Source: Acarospora socialis (taxonomy: Eukaryota; Ascomycota; Lecanoromycetes; Acarosporales; Acarosporaceae). From it: DNA of 64,000 bases. The notes beneath the pieces are model-generated. The model was not told where the DNA came from and did not search any database. It worked only from the letters and a program-made list of their open reading frames with translations. A program made the translations under genes and the position numbers. Below, piece by piece: positions 21,992 through 33,607 of this stretch. Location of the stretch: contig JAMYGW020000008.1 in NCBI GenBank assembly GCA_025617375.2, positions 1,612,001 through 1,676,000 on the forward strand. Direction: 5' to 3'. Within the stretch, counting starts at the first letter, position 1; each line of letters starts with the position of its first letter.

Positions 21992-24900
21992 TCAAACACC
22001 TAATGGCCCGAAGTTGTTCATACCCCACATTTGGTACTTGCTCGTCGTTGTCGTTGCACTGTTTGGCTGGCCCGGTGTTGGAATATTTGCATACTGCAAA
22101 TCATGTGGGAAAGTCATCTGGCCAGCTGTGGCGAGTCCATTGCCGTTCATGTAGGTGCTCAGGAAGTTTCTAGCTGCGTTGCTCGACCCTTGCGTGCTTT
22201 TCCCGAGCTCCGTCGAAGCAGCTTGGAGGAAGTTTGGCACCATTCGCTTTTCGATTCTTGCAAGATGGTTATCGATCCTGGTTTGTGAAACAGCATGTTA
22301 ATGTCTACGTCAAGCATGATACATAATGGGCAAAAGTTTTCCTGTAAGTTTAGATAGATTACTTACCACCAGCACCAAAGCGTGCGGAGACCCCAGTGGG
22401 TCACGCCAGCAGGAGGGGGCGGCCGAGTTAATGGCGTTCCCGGTTTGCCCGCTGCATTGGGCCAGAATGCTTGGTCAAAGAAGTCTGCGACCGCTTCGAC
22501 TCCATTTCCAGGGTTCGTGAACATTGGAGATATGATGCCGTTCCTCAAGTAAGAGAAGATGCCAGCGGTCTGTCATTGTCGGTTAGCTCTCGGCTCACGA
22601 GATATGGTCCCTGCAAGAACATCACGATGACGGAGCAGCCTCAGGATAGCCGGGACAACATACATTCTTCACCAATCTGATCATGTCTGGCACGGATTTT
22701 CCGCCAACGCCAAGTTCGTCGCCTCCAAGGAGGGTTCCCTTGAGTCCATTCATTGCATCAAGGGCAACGGCGAGAAGATTCAAAGTGTCGCTCGACCCAA
22801 GCTTCGTGGCGGAATTGCCGACAAAGCTATTCGGGACGCGGTCGTTAGGTCCGAGGGTGAAGGTGAACCCGTAGCTGGTGCTGGCTGAATTCCAGTCATG
22901 TTAGCTGGTCATCAAGACAATATCAGGTGAAATTGAATTACATACTTCCAAACACATCGGCACACCAAGTAGTATCAGGCCGGCCCCAGCCGGGCGGGAA
23001 TGGAACTGTACCGGTTCCTCCATATTTTGGTTGTACGTTCGTGTTGCACAACCATTCAAGAAAGGCGCTGATGAACTGAACCTCGAACACGTGGTCGGTT
23101 GCAAAATCTCCAATGCTGAGCACCCCACTTCCAACAGTATTTTGGCCTGCATCCTTGCGATACTGTGTCACCATGGGGCTGCAATCGGTCGTACTCGGAG
23201 AAAACCACTGCGAAATATCAGCATGTGTATCAGCAAGGAGTAACTCTTAGAGAAACGAACTCTTCTGACACCGTTGACGCTATCACTGTCCGCTGAAGAG
23301 CACGCGGGGTACCGCGAGAAGGTGAAGGTACCTCCCCAGGACAAGGATATCGGTTTCGCAGCACCAGCACGCTTCTGTACAGTATTATCCGTGCAAGCAT
23401 CATCTGACGGCGGTGGACACCATGGGCAAGGCGCTTCAACAGCACCAGCAGTCGCACCATTATCCCGTCGAACTTTACGCTTTGATGGTTGACCTGCGAG
23501 CGAGGAGCAAATCGGACAGGCATCGAGACCAACGTCATCGCTAGGTGCCGGGCAACTTAGGAAACTACTTGGAATGGTAATGAGCGGTCCCAAGGAGAAT
23601 GTATCTCGCTTCCAGATGGTTCTAGGGTCGTAAGGTGCACCCAAGAGCTCAGGTCTTGGTGAGATAGACCGTTCCATTAGGCTTTCAGCAAGGCCGGGGA
23701 CGTACCCTGCGGCTACTAGGGATGCGTTCTTCTGAGAAATATCCACATCGACGCTGCGAACAAGACGTGTCGAGCTTTGCTGGGCAGGGCAGCTCTCTGG
23801 AACGATTGCGATCGAATTTGCTGGCGCCAATTGGATCTGTTGATTGCCGCCCCAGCCAAATAGTGACGGACCCGAGAATTGTGCGTAAAGTCTCGATCCA
23901 GCGTCGACGCCGTACGAAAACGGACACGAATTGTCTGATTGGCTTGAGAGACCTGCCTGTGTGTGGAAGATCATGAAACCGTCCAGGACTAGATCAACGG
24001 CGCAGCGATCGACTTTCCATCGAGAATCGAAGACTATGCCGAATGTAATTACTGGCTTGAGATGTAGCGTGATCTCGCCCGTGGCAGAGACAGAATAATC
24101 AAATGTAGGCACGCCAATTTCACTTGTCCCGTCACGGTTGGGCGGGTCAAGCGGCGTGGCTGGATACTGAGCGGTCTGTGGATATGTCTGTTGAATCTCC
24201 CATTTTGCTATGTTCACGGCCGACTCGAGATGGCCTGACACAGAGACTGCAGCGTCCGCGGATGCGTACACTGCAATGTTTGGGCCGACGGTAACAATTC
24301 CTGGCGTAATATTAGCGGTTCCGTTGATAAATGAAGTCGTCCCAAAGGAACGGACTAACCAGGAACTCGAAAGGTGGCACCCGGAAAATCATCAAGACCA
24401 ATCATTTTGATATCCCCGGAGCTGTATGAAATAGTCGCCACTGCATCGAGCTGGAACTTTGCAGTGATTTGCCCCTTGTTCTTAAAATATAGGAAAGATT
24501 GACCCAAGTCTGGCGGAAAGGCCAATGTCGCAATGATTGTTAGACCGAAAGATGTGTCGACCTCTACATGCGCATCAAGAGTCGCTCTCACATTGGCTTG
24601 AGCCTGTGCAATCGCCATCAGACTAAGCATGGGCAGCACCAGGAATCGGTGAGACTTACGTTGGCTGGTCCGAGAGGGCAGTTAAATTGCTGGTCGATGA
24701 GAATCACGGACAACGTTTCGTCGACGGTGTGATGGAGTTCTTCCGTGATCTGAGCTTGCCCCACGCCAATGAGGTTTGCCAGCCAAGAAAGAGCGTCGCT
24801 GCCGAACCATCGCTTGTGCAGCTCGTCGCGAGATAGGGTGTTGGAATGGTAGGCATCACGCCACTCGTCCTCGAGCCAGCGTTTCCTGTTTGCCCGAAAC

Positions 24901-27900
24901 TCGGTCATGTCACGCTTCGCTTTCTTTTGTCCCGGCCTGTTGACGACAGAGTCCCAGTACCCTTCCTCGTTGCTAAAGTCGATGCGCATCTGGCTGTCGC
25001 CAAAGTTTCTCGGCACTCTTCGGAAGTCGTAGTCGAACGTGAGATCGAGAACTACGGCGTCCCCGAAACTCCGTTTGGAAAGATGATGCGGAAGGCTCTG
25101 GTTCTGTGAGAGTTCTAGGGTTTTGACCACAGCATATCTGCCAGGCCCACACCCTTCTGGCATCTGGATGATAGTTCCTGGAGCGCCATATCCAAGATGG
25201 ATGTCGTTGCATCTGCTATCGGTGGAGTCATCGGTACATACCATTCTGATTGTCTGCGCCTCTTCGCTTGCAGCGTCGAAGCAGTCGAACAGTTCCCAGG
25301 GGGAACCATCTCTCTTGTCCAGGCTGACCGAGACCTCTGCTGGCGCAGTGATTACGACAAAGCCAAACGATGCGTGCTGAGTCGGTCAGAGACTCGATAG
25401 TCGTACCAAGTCTGAGGAGCACTTACATCCGGATCGTCTTCTCCCTCCACCTTTCCAGTACCCCAGGTATCATCAACCTCCAGCTTAAACACAGGATCCG
25501 CGATGTCCAGCGGTGGCGGATGAGGGAACAGGTCTTCAAGTGGGACAGGCAAAAAGAGACTCTGCCCGCTTGCTGGTGTACAACAGAAAGCTCTCTGCCG
25601 CTCGAGTCTGCAAATACTGTGAGCCGAAAACTGGTAGGGAGGGACTTCGGTGAACTGACTTGGGCGTGCAACTCTGGCCTTGTCCGAAATAACTCGTGGT
25701 AAGTTCTACTTCGATGCCCGTAGCGCAGTGATTATCGTCACAGCTGTCAAAGCCTTTGCCAGTCGTGCCCTGCGCCAGAGTCAGTATCAGTAAACCATTT
25801 GTTTCAGCATAAAGCCGTTCTCACCGCCCAATAGCAGTCTTTCCAGACCTTTGCCTCTTCATTAGAGCAGCAATACTGTCTCTCGCTGCTGATATCGATG
25901 CCTTGAAGAAGATCTGCTAACGCGGCACCAGTGACCCCAACAAATTGAGCCACGGGGATGATGTCTTCCAGAAAGGTTCCGGCGAATGTCATGAGTGTCT
26001 GGTCAGACGAGCACTGATCTTTCCAGCCGCAGTTGATGCCCTGCCCTCCGCTCGCTTCAGGGATTGGACAACAGTAGAATTGGCGTCCTGGATGGTCATT
26101 AACGCCAGGTTGCAAACCTACACGTCAAGTCATTGGATGGGGAGAATAACTCACCGTCCCGGCAGTGACCATTGCCCCCGTCCTTGCTGGACGCCAAGGC
26201 AACCTCCCCACCATGGCACTGACCGTTGCAAAACGGGGGACTTCCGCGCCAGCTGCAGGTGTGCGGATCCGGAGCTGAGGCGATGGGACAGCAGAGCTTC
26301 TGCGGTTTCTTCCCTCCAGATGGGCAAGCAATAGTCGTAATCTCGATCGTTCCCGGGCTGCAGGAGCCGCCACACTCCGTCGTTCCACAAGCACCGGGGT
26401 TTTGATTTTGCCAGTGGTCGACGTTGTTTGCAATATTGTTGGTGGCTTTCAGAGTCTGCGGATATAGAACGCCCCTCAGTGCATCCAGGTTCGAGTCATC
26501 CTGGTCAAGAGACCAAATCAACAGACCACCGAGACCGACAGAGTTCGCGTAATGAATTTTTTGTTGAAATGTTTGTTCGTCATCGTAAGATGCCCATTGG
26601 TCTTCGTTCCAGGTAAAATACTTGACTCCAGCTGTCTGATCGTATGTGGGCGTAATGTCACGTGAAGCTAGCACATCTGTGATCTCACGATACGAAAGCG
26701 TGCCAGAATTCTTCGTACAGGCCCCTTCTAGCGCACCACCCTTGAAAGGGCAGCCAGGAGTTTTACAGGACCGATCTGAAAGCTGAAACGTCCGGGAGTA
26801 GAAGGCCAAGCCCAGATTGACTTTGCCAGGATGGACATCATTGCGCCAGAGGAGATCCAGCGCCTGCTGGATCTCTGTCAGATTGGTGTGAGCCAAGATT
26901 TGACTGCCGATTGGGTCGTTTGCATCCCACACGCCGTGGAGGTCGTACGTCATGAAATTAACGTAGTCGGCGGCAGCAGCCATGCCCTTGATGTCGAACC
27001 ACCGCAGATACCTGCAGTCTCTGTTAGGGTCAAGGTTCTCTGAGTTCTGGAGGGCCAGGCCCCGAAAGCGTGTATATCCTCAGAGCGGGTGTGGCGGAGA
27101 TGTACTTACCAGTACGATGTCGGCGCTGTGAACGAAATCTGGTACTTCTCGGGTAGTGCGTCAAAGGATGAGCGCAGCTCCTGCAAGAGCAGAACGTAGT
27201 TGGCACCATCCTGGTCCGAATTTGCTTGTGTGGGCTGACGATCGGGAGCACCCGGGTATTCCCAATCAAAGTCCACGGCGTCAAAGCCGTAATGTCGCAT
27301 GAATGCTATCAGGTTGTTAATGAAAGTTTTACGATTCGCAGCGGACGAGACCAGATCTCCAAACACCGGTTGGGTGTCGGTCGAGTTGTCATTGAAGGTC
27401 CAGCCACCGAGAGATATGCCGGCCACCAGGGCACCATTTCTGGCCTTGAGGGCGGTGAAGTCCGAAAAAGTCGAAGCATCTGTATCGGGCATCGGACTGA
27501 TGTCGAACGTGCCTGGGGAAATGTAACCGAATGCGTCTATTCGGCCGCGTTACGTTAGGGAGACGACCCAGAGCACCCCCCAGAAGCCTCGGCACTTACA
27601 GTTCAAGTGAGTCAAACTTTCGACGGGAATTTGCTGAAGGTTCATTCCCATACATTGCTTGCCGATCGCCCAGGACTCGTAGTAACCTAGTAGACGCTTC
27701 TGTACATCACCTCCAGAGGCACCAGAACTTGGCTGATTGCATCCGCTCTGGCAGCTCGTGCTGCAAAAGTCACCTGGGGCCGGTCAGCAAGCTCATCACA
27801 ACGAATGGTGATGACCTAACAAGACGTACTTGTCGTTCCGCAAAATCCATACTGACTGCAACAGACGTTAAGCGGACACGTTTGGCCGGGGTTCTTAGCG

Positions 27901-28205
27901 TCTTTGCCGCACTCGGCGTGGGCATCACAGTTGCTCCAACAGACGTCGTTTGGAGACTGCCCGTTTGTCCCACAGTAGGTGGCACCGTAGCCACAGTAGC
28001 CCGATTTCCCGCAGCATGCTCCGTTCCCACACGGTTTGGTCTCCCCGCACGAGAAATCATCGCGAATGAGTAAATGCGATATTGGCGACGTTCCAGCTGC
28101 GTCATGAGAAGTAACAGCGTGGCCGTCAGAACGACGTCCGTGGGAAACAGCCGAAAAGCAAGTCAAGGAAAGAAGAACGATGAGAGAACGAATCCGTCGA
28201 GACAT
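21992..28205 (-). CDS. Subgroup C GH18 chitinase with chitin-binding domain (killer-toxin-alpha-like)
   Basis: Secreted endo/exochitinase of the large fungal subgroup C. Fourteen exons can be read (starts 28205, 27773, 27536, 27011, 26117, 25769, 25607, 25376, 24603, 24300, 23207, 22884, 22569, 22277). They sum to 5391 nt, 1796 aa, without any break. Order: signal peptide (RSLIVLLSLTCFSAVSHG); a hevein-type CBM18 region with two Cys-rich blocks (CGNGACCGKSGYCGYG; CPLNVCCSQYGFCG); GH18 barrel with the DxxDxDxE motif DAVDFDWEYPG, catalytic Glu276; Cys-rich modules; and a long C-terminal region as in zymocin-like chitinases, with a hydrophobic stretch LSWLANLIGVGQA. Intron 4 is only 37 bp (26118-26154). 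It is divergent from the LysM gene. This is an intact host enzyme, not a broken toxin gene. Confidence 0.95.
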
Positions 28206-29054
28206 CTCGCTCGCGCAGGAAGAAGAGTATGAGGACCGGCGACGGGATGATTGACGGTGGATGAGTAGTGACGAGGGAAATGACTCGATTGACAGAAGTT
28301 CATGTAGTGAGCGTCCTCGGGACTCACCGCTCTAGGTTCTCGTTGCCCTGAGCGGTATGGAATGCGGCTAGACGGCATGGTGGCCCGTCATGCACATCCC
28401 TCTGTCGCCGTTGGATCAGTCGGAGATGATCTGACCCTCAAGGGCGCAAGGTAAAGGACAGCTTATGCAAGGGCCAGGAGAAGGTGATAGTGGGTGAAGT
28501 GGATAAGCTGTTCATGTTGAGGGTGGACTACCCGGAAGGCAGCAATTGATTCTCGTCCACGGTTGAAGGAGGTTGCGCTTGGCGTCAAAGCACCATCTAA
28601 TCTCGACCCACCCCCACCAAGCCTCCTTGCATGAGTACTACGGTACCTATATCTCACACCACACAGACAGGATCAAACAGGTACCCTAATCTTACCCTAC
28701 CTTAGTGCTGACAAGGTCTTCTGACAAGGCCTGACTGTGCCACTTGCATGATGACTGCAGCACGATGAGGATGACGGCCAGGTACGGATGTCTAGCTAAG
28801 GTAGGTAAGGGAGGTGATGGAGGTGAGGTATGTGCCCTTTCTTCGGCCCGGCAAGTTCTCCCAAACCCGCCGCTGGCTTCTTGTGCAATGAAAAAATTGG
28901 CCCAAAATGGTTTGTTCATTCTTCCTACGACGTCCGCTCCAGATCGCCGACTTGGCCGCCGTCACTGTCTCTTCGTCACTGTCTCTCCGTTTGCTTTTGG
29001 TCGCTCTGTCTGCTTTATTTTGCCTGAATTGCATCAGGACGCTCTATCAGCAAC
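28206..29054. promoter_or_regulatory. Shared bidirectional promoter of the chitinase/LysM pair
   Basis: 849 bp between the two start codons. It holds a GGTAGGTAAGGGAGG-type purine tract near 28800 and CCTACCTTA-like pieces near 28695. No ORF is convincing. The arrangement predicts co-regulation of the two genes. Confidence 0.65.
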
Positions 29055-31693
29055 ATGATTTTACTATCTTTGCTCTTCCTTGCCCTCTCTGTCTCGGCAT
29101 TTCAAATCTTTAGTCCAGACAGCTTCGGCGCCAATTTTTCCCGGTCTTGCGCCAGCGCGCTTTCGACAAATGTCAGCGACTGTGGCAACATCGTCCTCTC
29201 CTTTGGAACGCCCATCTCCGCTGTGGACGTCGTCAATGTGTACTCGGAGAGCACCCTGCATTCGTCCTGCAGCGCCAGCTGTGTGGCCGCTCTTTCGTTG
29301 TGGCAGTCATCCGTCGCGAGCGCATGCGATGGACTGTCCTATGTCGATGATGATGGCTTCTCCATGCCCATGTACGCTTGTCGCCATGCTCCCTGCCTTG
29401 CATCGTGATGATGATAGCGATCAATCTTGCAATCTAACATGAAATGCGTAGGTCCGCGGTACCAGGCATGATCTACTTCAATTTCAACCAGACTTGTCTG
29501 ATGGAAGGGGGCGAGTATTGCTCGATCATCTTGGCCAATGCTGTACGACTCTCGCTCCATTTTGGTCAAGGCCAATCTCTTGTGAAGTCTATTGACCACC
29601 AATTTGTAGACATTGGCCGCTGCGAATGCATCTTCGAACACGGCAAACTGCACGGTGTGCGACCTTCTTACACTTAAAAACACGGCAGAATCTCCATATT
29701 TCGATGGCCCGCTTGTGCTGTCGGAGAGTCTCTATCAAAGTTACACTTCCAGTTGTGGCTACACCGACCAACCTCTGATAACCTCAAGCGCCACTCCAAC
29801 TTCTTTGTGAGTATCCAGCGCCCCCTCCTCACAATCTGTGATGGTTCTAAGTTTCCATATCCAGCTCAAGCACAGTGTCAGTGACATCATCAGTGCCGGC
29901 CATGCCGACCTGTACAGGTAGCAACTACACAATCCAAGCAGGAGATACTTGCAACTCAATCTCGCTCTCCCAAGGCATTGCAACAATGTGGTTGCTCATG
30001 GACAACAACTTGCCTGCTGCATGTGACAACTTTCCTGTTTCTGGTGCTCTCTGCATCCAAAGTACTTGCTCAATGTACACGGTCAGTGCTCAGGATATGA
30101 GGAAATATATATCTCGGAATGCTGAACCAATGGCCAATCAGGTGAAGAATGGGGATACTTGCAAAAGTGTAGCAGCGGCGAATAACATCACAACAGTTCA
30201 ACTTCAGTCTTACAATCCCTGGATTGACTCTGGTTGTTACAACTTCAACAACACCATCGGCACGCAAATCTGTGTCAGTGAGCCGGGGCAAAAGTACACG
30301 CCACCGAGTACAGCCGTGGGCTCCCCATCTTATGCAACAACAGCTGCGTCAGTTCCGACAGATGCAGCCATGAATACCTCAACGAACTGCGGCCAGTGGT
30401 ACAAAGTCGTCGCCGGTGATTACTGTGACAAGGTGATCTTGAAGTTTGGAATCAGTCTGCAAAACTTTCTTGTGCTCAATCCGGAGATCAATGCAAAGTA
30501 AGTGCCCACCTTCGACCAGTTGCCTTAAGCAGCATCTACTCATGCACAATAGTTGCACAAACTTTTTCGCCGATGAGAGCTATTGCGTTGAGCCTGTGGG
30601 AGACAGTAAGACATACCCCGTCAATCCTTGCCTCTACCCGGCTTTTCTTTCGCTGACGTTTATTGTCCCAGTCAACACTTACCCTGGCGCACCCGGCTAC
30701 CACTCTTCGACTGCGTCAGCGCCCAACGTTGCCTATACCAGCTTTCCTCCATCAAACTACAGCCCGATATTCCCACTGAGCACTCCTCCCCTAGCACCTG
30801 GCACTTTTAACAACTGTGCATCATATGAGGATGGCTCGAATCTTCAGTATGGCTACGAAGACGCCAATGACTGTGTCATTGCCTCTAACATCTGGGGCTT
30901 CAACCTCACCGACTTCGCAACTTGGAACCCATCCTTGAACACAGTAAACTGTACCTTTACCAGCGGCTACAGATACTGCGTCTGGCAAGCCCCTCCCACC
31001 TTTACTCCGGTCCCGACAGCGATTCCAGGCGTAAACATTACCAGCAGCTCAAGCTCCACAGCCTCCCCCACATCAACTTCAACCAGCTCCACTACGTCTA
31101 CCTCAAGCAGCACATCATCATCCGCTGCCGTGCCATCGCCGACTCAGCCCAACAGCATCTCGCGGAATTGCAACGCGTACGCTCAGGCCCAGTCAGGCTC
31201 TTACTGCAGTCTCTTTGCTTCGACCAACAATATCAGCTCTTCGCTCTTGTACGATTACAACTCCATCCTCGGCGTCAATGGCGCCAATTGCAACACTCAG
31301 TTCTATGCCGGGTAAGTGACCTTGTCCAATCGGCAGAGACGCACCCGTCACATCTTCTTCCGCTCAGCGACCACAGACTGCTGCAGATGTCCGGAAAAGA
31401 TAAATTGATATACGGTGGCATGGTTGGCTGACTGCGGATGCAGGTACTACTACTGTGTCGGCGTCGCTGTCCCGTCGTCAATTCAACCCAACAGCATCCC
31501 CGCCAACTGCGACCTATACGCCCAAGCCGTCAGCGGCGACTACTGCGGCAAGTATGCATCCGACAACAACATCACGGATGCACAGCTCTACCAATGGAAC
31601 ACAGTGCTTGGGACCAATGGCGCAAACTGTAACAATGCATTCTGGGCGGGTTACTATTATTGTGTTGGCGTGAACGGGCAGTTGTCTAGCTGA
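29055..31693 (+). CDS. Secreted protein with six LysM domains
   Basis: Extracellular chitin-binding protein. Eight exons (29055-29368, 29452-29542, 29610-29806, 29865-30081, 30142-30497, 30553-30605, 30672-31311, 31444-31693) sum to 2118 nt, 705 aa. A signal peptide ([17 protein letters not shown]) precedes a Cys-rich region of about 200 residues. Six LysM modules follow: [54 protein letters not shown]; one starting CASYEDG; and two near-duplicates ([11 protein letters not shown].., [11 protein letters not shown]..), each ending [10 protein letters not shown] Ser/Thr-rich linker (about residues 550-590) separates modules 4 and 5. Multi-LysM proteins of this size beside subgroup C chitinases are known in mycoparasitic and other fungi. 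They are proposed to shield or recognise chitin. There is no enzymatic domain. Confidence 0.93.
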
Positions 31694-31825
31694 TTGCGGG
31701 GGAGGACGCCTCGACTGAAACTTATTCCCATTAGGGCTTTTGATAGGCGGCGCTTGATATGTGTAAAAGCGAGAGATTTGAATTGCTTCGTTTTCTATCT
31801 CGGCCCCATCATGAAATCTTCACCC

Positions 31826-33391
31826 TCACAGATCCGCATCGCTTGCCATAGGCGGCACTTCAGTGTCCACCGGCGCAGGCCGATCGAACATTTCTTCCTC
31901 CTCCAAAATCAACATACCCAGCCTGCGGGCCACATTCCGCATCGTCGGACTGCGCAGCACGAGTATCTCAGGCGCCAAGTCCACAACAGCGCTCGGTTTG
32001 TGCCCATCTATGAGCTGCCCGCCATCTGCCAGTAGAAGCACGACGCCTCCCGTTCCGTCCACGTAGAAATCCGGTTTGTCGAGCACGACGAGGAGAGTTT
32101 TGTACCTCTCGCGTCCGCCGGCGACGTCGCTGAACACCGGGAGCAGTTCTTCCCGTTCGGTCCGGTGGCAAATAATGCGACGGCGCTTTGGGTCCACGCC
32201 GCTGCTGCCGCCGTCTAGGCTACCTTTCATGGTGACGAGGGCACCGATACCGGCCGAGTCACCCGGCGAGGCCGCCATTTGGTTTTGATAGTGCTGCAAC
32301 GCGGAGGAGATTGATGGTTCCGGCGGGATGCGGAATTCAAAGTCGACCGTTTTTCCGGCGGGGAGGTGTGCGGTGATGGCTGCAGTAAAAGTCGTAGCGA
32401 CTGCGGCCAGGCTGTTCCCCGGGGATGCGAAATGGTGGAGGAAAGGGGCGTAGATAATGTAGCAAAGAGAAGTCGATTCTCTCGATACGCCTTTGGACCT
32501 GACCGTCACGCTTTCTTCAGATCCTACGCTCGTGACTTCGTAACCGTCGGCTTCGGCGCTTAACGGCGGCGACCGCTGAGGGTTCCATGCCACGCTCACA
32601 GCCTCAGGCGGGCTGCCTTCTTCGTCGTCAGCAGCAAAATCCGCCGGCCCAGGTCGTTCGATGAAACTTGGCCGATACTTGTCCACCCATAGCAGCCTCG
32701 ACAAGCTCGCCGGATCGTATATGTTCACTTTATCCGCGACCATGTCGGCGAGCTCCGCGAACGCCGTGTCGTCCCCGCATTCCCGCATGCACTTCATTAC
32801 AGGGTCATCCGCAGGCCCCATAAGCAAAGACGTCTCGTCGACGGTGATGGCGGATGGGAATCGCCGGTCGAAAGAAACCAAGAGCGGGCCATGCCACCAA
32901 TCGGGCCGGGACCATCTATTCAAAAGCCACTCCCAAGCCTCTGGCGATATGACGATGAGGAAACCTTGCCGCCTCTTGTTGGACGCTGAAGCCGCGACTC
33001 GAGGGATAAGTGGTGGTAAGAGCGCACCGCCGGCACGTAGGCCATCGGGTTGCGCCCGCTTCCGGTGAGCGATTTCGCGCCGTTGATGCTCCACACAAGT
33101 AAGCACGTCCAGCTGCGGCGGGTAAAAGTCGAAAAGGACGGGGCCACGAGTTTCTTGGTCTTGTTCCAGAGCAAACTGTTTCACAAACCTATGGCAATCA
33201 TCTGTCGTCCACGGGCTTGTGCTATAGACTTGGAAGGAGAAGGCGCCGTCGAGAGAATCTTGGGTGGCATGAGGGTTGGTCTCCTGCGGCAACGACACGC
33301 TTGTTGCCTCCTGACCCGCGTGGTCTCTGAATTGGCGTACGTATTGTGTCTGAGGTGTCTCGTTAGGCCCCTGTCCTTCGAGCCGAGCCAT
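31826..33391 (-). CDS. Hypothetical protein of 521 aa
   Basis: Single-exon gene with a clean ATG (33391-33389). I do not recognise the family. It is soluble and rich in charged residues, with a conserved-looking core: GPVLFDFYPPQLDVLTCVE near residue 85, then GFLIVISPEAWEWLLNRW and WWHGPLLVSFDRRFPSAIT. The C-terminal half has hydrophobic beta-type strands (TLLVVLDKPDFYVDGTGG, VVLLLADGGQ) ending in an acidic tail. There is no signal peptide or membrane helix. It faces the RRD1 gene divergently across 216 bp, and its 3' end faces that of the LysM gene. No function is assigned. Confidence 0.7.
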   Translation of the reverse strand: MARLEGQGPNETPQTQYVRQFRDHAGQEATSVSLPQETNPHATQDSLDGAFSFQVYSTSPWTTDDCHRFVKQFALEQDQETRGPVLFDFYPPQLDVLTCVEHQRREIAHRKRAQPDGLRAGGALLPPLIPRVAASASNKRRQGFLIVISPEAWEWLLNRWSRPDWWHGPLLVSFDRRFPSAITVDETSLLMGPADDPVMKCMRECGDDTAFAELADMVADKVNIYDPASLSRLLWVDKYRPSFIERPGPADFAADDEEGSPPEAVSVAWNPQRSPPLSAEADGYEVTSVGSEESVTVRSKGVSRESTSLCYIIYAPFLHHFASPGNSLAAVATTFTAAITAHLPAGKTVDFEFRIPPEPSISSALQHYQNQMAASPGDSAGIGALVTMKGSLDGGSSGVDPKRRRIICHRTEREELLPVFSDVAGGRERYKTLLVVLDKPDFYVDGTGGVVLLLADGGQLIDGHKPSAVVDLAPEILVLRSPTMRNVARRLGMLILEEEEMFDRPAPVDTEVPPMASDADL

Positions 33392-33607
33392 GTTTGTCGC
33401 TCAATAGCATCGAGGGTGGGGTTCGGGGCCGTGGACAATTGAAAGTATACAATCGTTGGTCGAACATGTTTGGTGACGGTTGCCTAGGAAAGTTTAGCCG
33501 CACATGCTTATTTAAGTAGTCACCACAAGCGCTTCAGACGTCAGTTTGCAGATCCTCATCTCTGATCTTCAAGAGTACGACTTTACATGTAGTCTGAAAC
33601 GATTATC
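33392..33607. promoter_or_regulatory. Short bidirectional promoter
   Basis: 216 bp between the 521-aa orphan (minus) and RRD1 (plus). No specific site is recognised. Confidence 0.5.

Noticed and set aside
21992-28205. Killer-toxin gene fossil
   Set aside because: The gene resembles the alpha subunit of yeast killer toxins but is an intact chitinase with complete splicing, as in many filamentous fungi.
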